NCBI GenBank assembly: GCA_949130495.1 | Contig: OX422220.1 | Span: 123,503,810 to 123,567,809 of the forward strand | Direction: 5' to 3' | Length of the DNA stretch: 64,000 bases | DNA from: Sambucus nigra | Lineage: Eukaryota > Streptophyta > Magnoliopsida > Dipsacales > Adoxaceae | Shown here: in pieces, positions 59,930-64,000 of the stretch | How the letters are laid out: each line of letters opens with the position of its first letter | Numbering within the stretch: position 1 is the first letter of the stretch | Program-made: the position numbers and the translations under genes | The notes under the pieces: model-generated | Database searches by the model: none | Seen by the model: the letters and a program-made list of their open reading frames with translations, nothing else | Told to the model about the DNA's origin: nothing

Positions 59930-62900
59930 GTGTGCTCTCTAGGCTCAAGTGCAAGCCTATCGTTCAAGTAATAATCCGATAAGTCGGGTATCTATCCTCA
60001 GGAAAAAAGGACAACGGAGTTGTGACAACGGGATAAGATTGAGGAATCCTAGCAATGACTCTACCAAGAAAAGAAAAAGATTGATTTGGCTTTTGGGATT
60101 GATTACACTAAATGCAATTAGGAAACTATGATAAAATATGCAACTAACTAAATTATCTAAATGAAGAATGAAGGATTAAACTGAAACTTTTAACTAAATG
60201 ATGAGAAAACAGGATGGGAATACAATCCCCCAACCCTAGTGTAGTGTAGTGATAACGTTGATCATAAATTTATCTGATTAATTCAAACCCGGAATTTAGT
60301 ACTCCCAAGCATTATGTATACGAGGTTCAAGCCCGCGTCATACCTAATCTGAGGATGAGTAAATCGGTATCGCGGTAATTACATTTAAATTGTATTCTAA
60401 ATCATCACGAGTACCCAGAGGCAAACGAGATATAAAGATCTACAATTCTTAAGAAATTACGCGATACGATTTAAATTAATCATTAAATTCAACGGATCGA
60501 CGTTATACACACGCACTAACACATCAGGTTGGGTTCATGCATCCCAACCTTGAAAAACCTAGCCGGACATGTTAACTTGACTAACGCATGAAATAATGAC
60601 GTTGCATGTGTATGAATTCATGATAAAACTAAATCTAAACATGTAAATACGTATTATGAATGCGAAAACAAGTTGAATCAATTAGGAAAACTAAGCATGC
60701 AAGAACAATAATAAGAAACAAGAACTTTGAATTAAAACTGGTAAAAACAAACCCGAAACAATGAGTTCTTGAAGTAAATTGTGCCCTTGATGTTCCTAGA
60801 TGTTTCTCTCCTTTTGTTCTCTCAAAAACTCGCTAAAAGTAACCCTAAAAGCTGCTCCTAGGTTAATGCCTCCGTTTTCCACAAGTTTGGGGTGTTTAAA
60901 ACCTAATAGGAGACTTGGAGACCAATCCAAATGAAAGACAAAATTCGCGTGTCAGGTACAGCGAACCGGTTCGGAGGTACAGCGAACCGGTTCGCCCCTC
61001 CGAACCGGTTCGGGGTGGGGTTCGCATGTACCAGCCTGGACTTGCTCTCTACACTTAGACTTTTTCTGGATTTTCTCTTCTTTTCTTGGATTTTTCTTCA
61101 ACTTCAACTGAGCATAACTTTTCAACCGTAGCTCGGATTTGGGTGCCGTTTCTTCCAATGTTCTCGTTGTTCCGAGCTCTTCAACTTCCCAGTTGACTTC
61201 TTCTTCCGGATCGGGCTGGAAAATTACCGACATGCCCTTGAACTTGCCTCCTTAGCTTTTCTTGCACAGTCTTGTTTCCTCCTTTGCACTGCTTGCATAA
61301 TTAACCTGTAAAACTAATAGGAGAAGCACGAAACACGCAATACTCGCCAAGAAGGTTAGAAGCATAAAAGTGAATCAAATCCATATATGTTACATCATTC
61401 GGGTTCACAAAAGTACTGAAATTAGGGGGATAAATATACAATATTTATGCCCAATCAAACCCCCCTAACTTAGAACTTTGCGCGTCCCGAGCAATGTAAA
61501 AGAATGAGAGTAAGAGATAAGGACACTTCAAGGACTTTATTGGGATAGAATACCTCTTTCGCGGGCAAGCGATTGCATTTAGCGTATGCAACAAGCCTTT
61601 AAACCTCTAGGTAACCCTAGTAGGACGAGTTGTGTCTCGTGAGGGTTTGCAGTGAATATACCCACAAAATTCGACTCAAAGAAATTTCAAAATATGCAAA
61701 AATTGTACAATTCAAACTTTTCCATAAAATATACATCATCAAGTCGTATTTACAAGTCTCAAACCGTAGTGTGTGTGTGCGAAGCCGGAAATATAACCGC
61801 CAATTTCCACCGATTGATCACTACGTTACTTATTCGAAAGTTCGTTTTGATTTCAAATTATCACGGAATGCTCTCTCAAACGAATCACTCGGATTGTGGC
61901 TATTCTCTCGGTATGCATGATATAAAGAGTAAATATAATGGACACAAAATCACGCATACAATTAGAAAGATGGAAATTTCATGGTGAAAGGATCTCATCA
62001 ACAGATTACGATTTTAAAAACGGGAACATCGCCTCTATTTCGTGCATTTAACCTCTTATATTATCTTTTGGTGTATTAGCTCTCCACGCGGTACTCAATT
62101 CTGCACTTTAGACTCGGTTAGGACTTTTTTGGGTTTTAAGGTATATTGGGTAAAATGAAAATGGTAGGGAAGGTTGGAATTGGAAAATTCATTTATGATG
62201 TCCATTTGTGCTTTTTTCGGGCTATTGCTCATTTTTTTCTTCTTTTTCTATTTTTTTTTTTTTATTTCTATTATTGTTGAGCATTCTTCTATTTTTTTTT
62301 TCTTGCCCCTTTTTGTTGCACTTTTCGGACTTAAATTCTGAATTTTTTTATTTTTCACAATTCCTGCTATTTTGGGGGTTTTCGGGTTGTCAAACGAAAG
62401 GGAAAATTATTCGGCTCAATTTGGGTTGCAAAGGGTAATTTTTTTGCTACTTTTTCTGGCCAATATTTTTGGGGTGATAAATGATGGCCTACTTCATTGT
62501 CCAAAATGCCAATTGCGTTACCATATGCGTTTCGAGGTGAATTTAAGTTTAGAGACTCTTTTGGCACGATTTTCAAGGCAACATTGCACACATTTTTTAA
62601 AACCGATCAAAATGAAAGGATTGAGATCCTTGACAACTTATTAAGCGCTAAAAATAACTTTGAGTTAACAATTAACTCGGATTGATTTAAAAACTCGCAA
62701 AACGTGATAGGCTAGAATCTCACCGGGTTTGTTAATCTCCACATATATTCGTTAAGTCGTCAATTTTCGCTCAATTTCCATCTTTGGTCAATTTCGGCTT
62801 TGTGTCTGTTGGATGTTTACAATTTGAGACTCCAATTCGACTTTTAATGATATTTTTGAAAAATTTGAATTCCAATTTTTATTTATTTTGAACAAAAATA

Positions 62901-62984
62901 TTTTTGGATTTTTCAAAATTTTATGATTTTTTTTTTGGAAATTTTGGGCATTTTTGAAAATTTGTGAAGTTTTAGAAATACGCA
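59930..62984 (-). mobile_element. F: 3' LTR (about 3.05 kb) of a minus-strand gypsy element
   Basis: It is homologous along its length to 1093-4235. On the minus strand it follows a strong polypurine tract and ends in GCACACA near 59930. Exact ends are uncertain by a few bases. It carries the AACCGGTT palindromes (60962-61013). Confidence 0.75.
60962..61013. repeat. AACCGGTT palindrome cluster in F LTR
   Basis: Three perfect palindromes in 52 bp: cgaaccggttcg (60962-60973), gcgaaccggttcgc (60982-60995) and ccgaaccggttcgg (61000-61013), the first two preceded by ggtaca. Another ggttcgcatgtacc follows, so the cluster is also flanked by an inverted ggtac/gtacc pair. Confidence 0.95.
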
Positions 62985-63030
62985 CTTGTGACCCCCCCTA
63001 ACTTAGACTTTTGCATTGTCCTCAAGCAAA
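62985..63030 (-). promoter_or_regulatory. Polypurine tract of F
   Basis: The minus strand reads gcttgaggacaatgcaaaag, then tctaagttagggggggtcac, the classic plant gypsy lead-in to a 3' LTR. Confidence 0.85.
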
Positions 63031-63219
63031 AAGGACTAAAATCTAATTCAAAGCGAATAATAAGTGCGGAAAAATAAAACAAACAAATATGGAAAAATGC
63101 AAGTTTGTATTATAACCAAGAGAAGCCTGTGTTACATAAGAAATGGGTAAACAACTGTGAACAATGTGCAATCCCTACCACCACTAACAATTAAACCAAA
63201 AGATAAAAACAATAAAAGC

Positions 63220-63996
63220 TCATGGGGGAGGTGGGTGGGAAGAGCTTGGTGCATTCGGGTCATATGGGTCATAAAAGAAGGGGGGAGGAGGACCGCCAAA
63301 GTTCAGCTGGTGAAGATGGACTTGAAGTTGATACATCATCCGGGTGTCCCTTCGATAGTCCGCTTGGTCTTGATTGTATTGGTTGATGAACCCGTCGAGA
63401 CGGGACTCAACCGCTGAAAGGCGCCTATCGAAGTTTGCCCCCGGGGGTTCGAAATCAGAATCATCCTCCTCATCCTCGAATTCTTCCTCGTCGACATCCA
63501 TCATCGGGTCATCGGGAGCTTCCTCGGCCACGTCCTCCTCGTGAATAGGACGGTCGGGGTGAGCCACGCGCATTTGGCGCTCACTTCGAGTTGTGGACGT
63601 GCCGCCTACGGGGCGAGGAAGTCGAATTTGGTTTCCGGGTTCATCCACTCCCGCATCCATCAAGAGTTCCGTAATAAAACGGGCGTATGGGAGTGCCACC
63701 TTGCCATTTTCGTCATAGGCGGCATTGAGGATATCCGCGTAGAAGATTTGGGCAAGGTTGATGGTGCTCTCGGGGTCCAAAAAATAGTAGAGGAAATTGG
63801 CGTGACGGGACCGGACCACCGAGTCATTGGTGGTTTGGTGGATGGCACCACAAACGATGATGTGAGTGAAGCGGACCGTGGCGGCCAAACCACCAATGGG
63901 GAAGGATTCGCGTGTCCATTCCGCCCCGGGTGCCATGCGGGCAACGCATTCGTCTTTTGAGTGTGGGGCACCATTGTTGGGGTATTGGAAGGGCAC
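63220..63996 (-). CDS. 'Putative plant transposon protein' ORF of element F (5' end at window edge)
   Basis: 258 codons are open on the minus strand, ending at a TGA (63222-63220); the frame may continue past 64000, so the Met at 63996 is not a secure start. The N-terminal part has a run of features (SRHANFLYYFL, INLAQIFYADI, ALPYARFITELLMDAGV) that fits the 'putative plant transposon protein' domain found next to plant gypsy elements. An acidic linker (MMDVDEEEFEDEEDDSDFE) and a Gln/Tyr-rich coil-like region with a Pro-rich end (FYDPYDPNAPSSSHPPPP) follow. It lies on the element's sense strand just before the polypurine tract, the place of extra 3' ORFs. It is clearly more GC-rich than its surroundings and has no internal stop. 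The function is unknown. Confidence 0.75.
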   Translation of the reverse strand: MPFQYPNNGAPHSKDECVARMAPGAEWTRESFPIGGLAATVRFTHIIVCGAIHQTTNDSVVRSRHANFLYYFLDPESTINLAQIFYADILNAAYDENGKVALPYARFITELLMDAGVDEPGNQIRLPRPVGGTSTTRSERQMRVAHPDRPIHEEDVAEEAPDDPMMDVDEEEFEDEEDDSDFEPPGANFDRRLSAVESRLDGFINQYNQDQADYRRDTRMMYQLQVHLHQLNFGGPPPPFFYDPYDPNAPSSSHPPPP

Positions 63997-64000
63997 GGGG

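Noticed and set aside
63541..63960. Plus-strand ORF of 139 codons
   Set aside because: It is antisense to the transposon ORF at 63220-63996, which has the domain signature.
1..64000. tRNA, rRNA or snRNA genes
   Set aside because: No cloverleaf with A and B boxes or rRNA block was recognised. The tRNA-like strings are primer binding sites of retroelements.

Overview
The window is repeat-dense intergenic DNA from a plant nuclear genome, almost certainly a eudicot. The evidence is plant Ty3/gypsy LTR retrotransposons, initiator-Met-tRNA primer sites (TGGTATCAGAGC), AT-rich DNA, plant-type splice sites and two plant gene fragments. I see no intact host gene. Species cannot be named from the sequence.

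Layout. 1-1092: unassigned AT-rich DNA. 1093-5060: 3' part of a minus-strand gypsy element (F-prime) with a broken 'putative plant transposon protein' ORF. 5061-11081: minus-strand element B, with decayed internal DNA carrying an RNase H remnant, a primer site and a 2.95-kb 5' LTR. 11082-13160: plus-strand chromovirus remnant H (integrase, polypurine tract, start of 3' LTR). 13163-14086: a likely Helitron end. 14087-47374: a four-element nest. Element A (plus strand, LTRs about 3.25 kb, no gag-pol recognised) was hit in its 5' LTR by C (minus strand, LTRs 3.2 kb, non-coding interior, near-perfect 5-bp target duplication). C was hit in a poly-C run by D, now a solo LTR of 2.97 kb. A's interior was hit by G (29870-42088, minus strand, TCACA duplication), a Tat-lineage element with decayed gag-pol, an archaeal-type second RNase H, a 128-bp tandem repeat and an antisense intron-containing ORF. 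47375-56748: AT-rich DNA without LTR structure. It holds two divergent CT-rich leader-like stretches and, at 56.1-56.5 kb, adjacent exon fragments resembling a RAD6-type ubiquitin-conjugating enzyme and a TIPIN/Swi3 zinc-knuckle protein. 56749-59929: 3' LTR and edge of minus-strand element E. 59930-64000: 3' LTR of element F (same family as F-prime) and an open 258-residue 'putative plant transposon protein' ORF running to the window edge.

Function. A, B, C, D, E and H cannot move on their own as seen here. G once encoded a full set of proteins, but it has many stops and frameshifts and an integrase Asp-to-Tyr change. A, B, D and E have related LTR ends and about 3-kb LTRs; A and B also share interior DNA, so they look like one large-LTR non-autonomous group.

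Most notable. (1) Five LTR types (A/E, B, D, F, G) each carry perfect CpG-containing palindromes with a different core: GATCGATC in A and E, AATCGATT in B, GTTCGAAC in D, AACCGGTT in F, GGCCATGGCC in G. In A, B, D and E the cluster lies 0.85-1.35 kb from the LTR start. In A it is downstream of a TATA box, so it would be in the RNA leader. A lineage-specific RNA-pairing (dimerisation) signal is one testable reading. (2) The RAD6-like/TIPIN-like exon chimera. (3) A roughly 140-bp module found in both the LTR and the interior of related elements.
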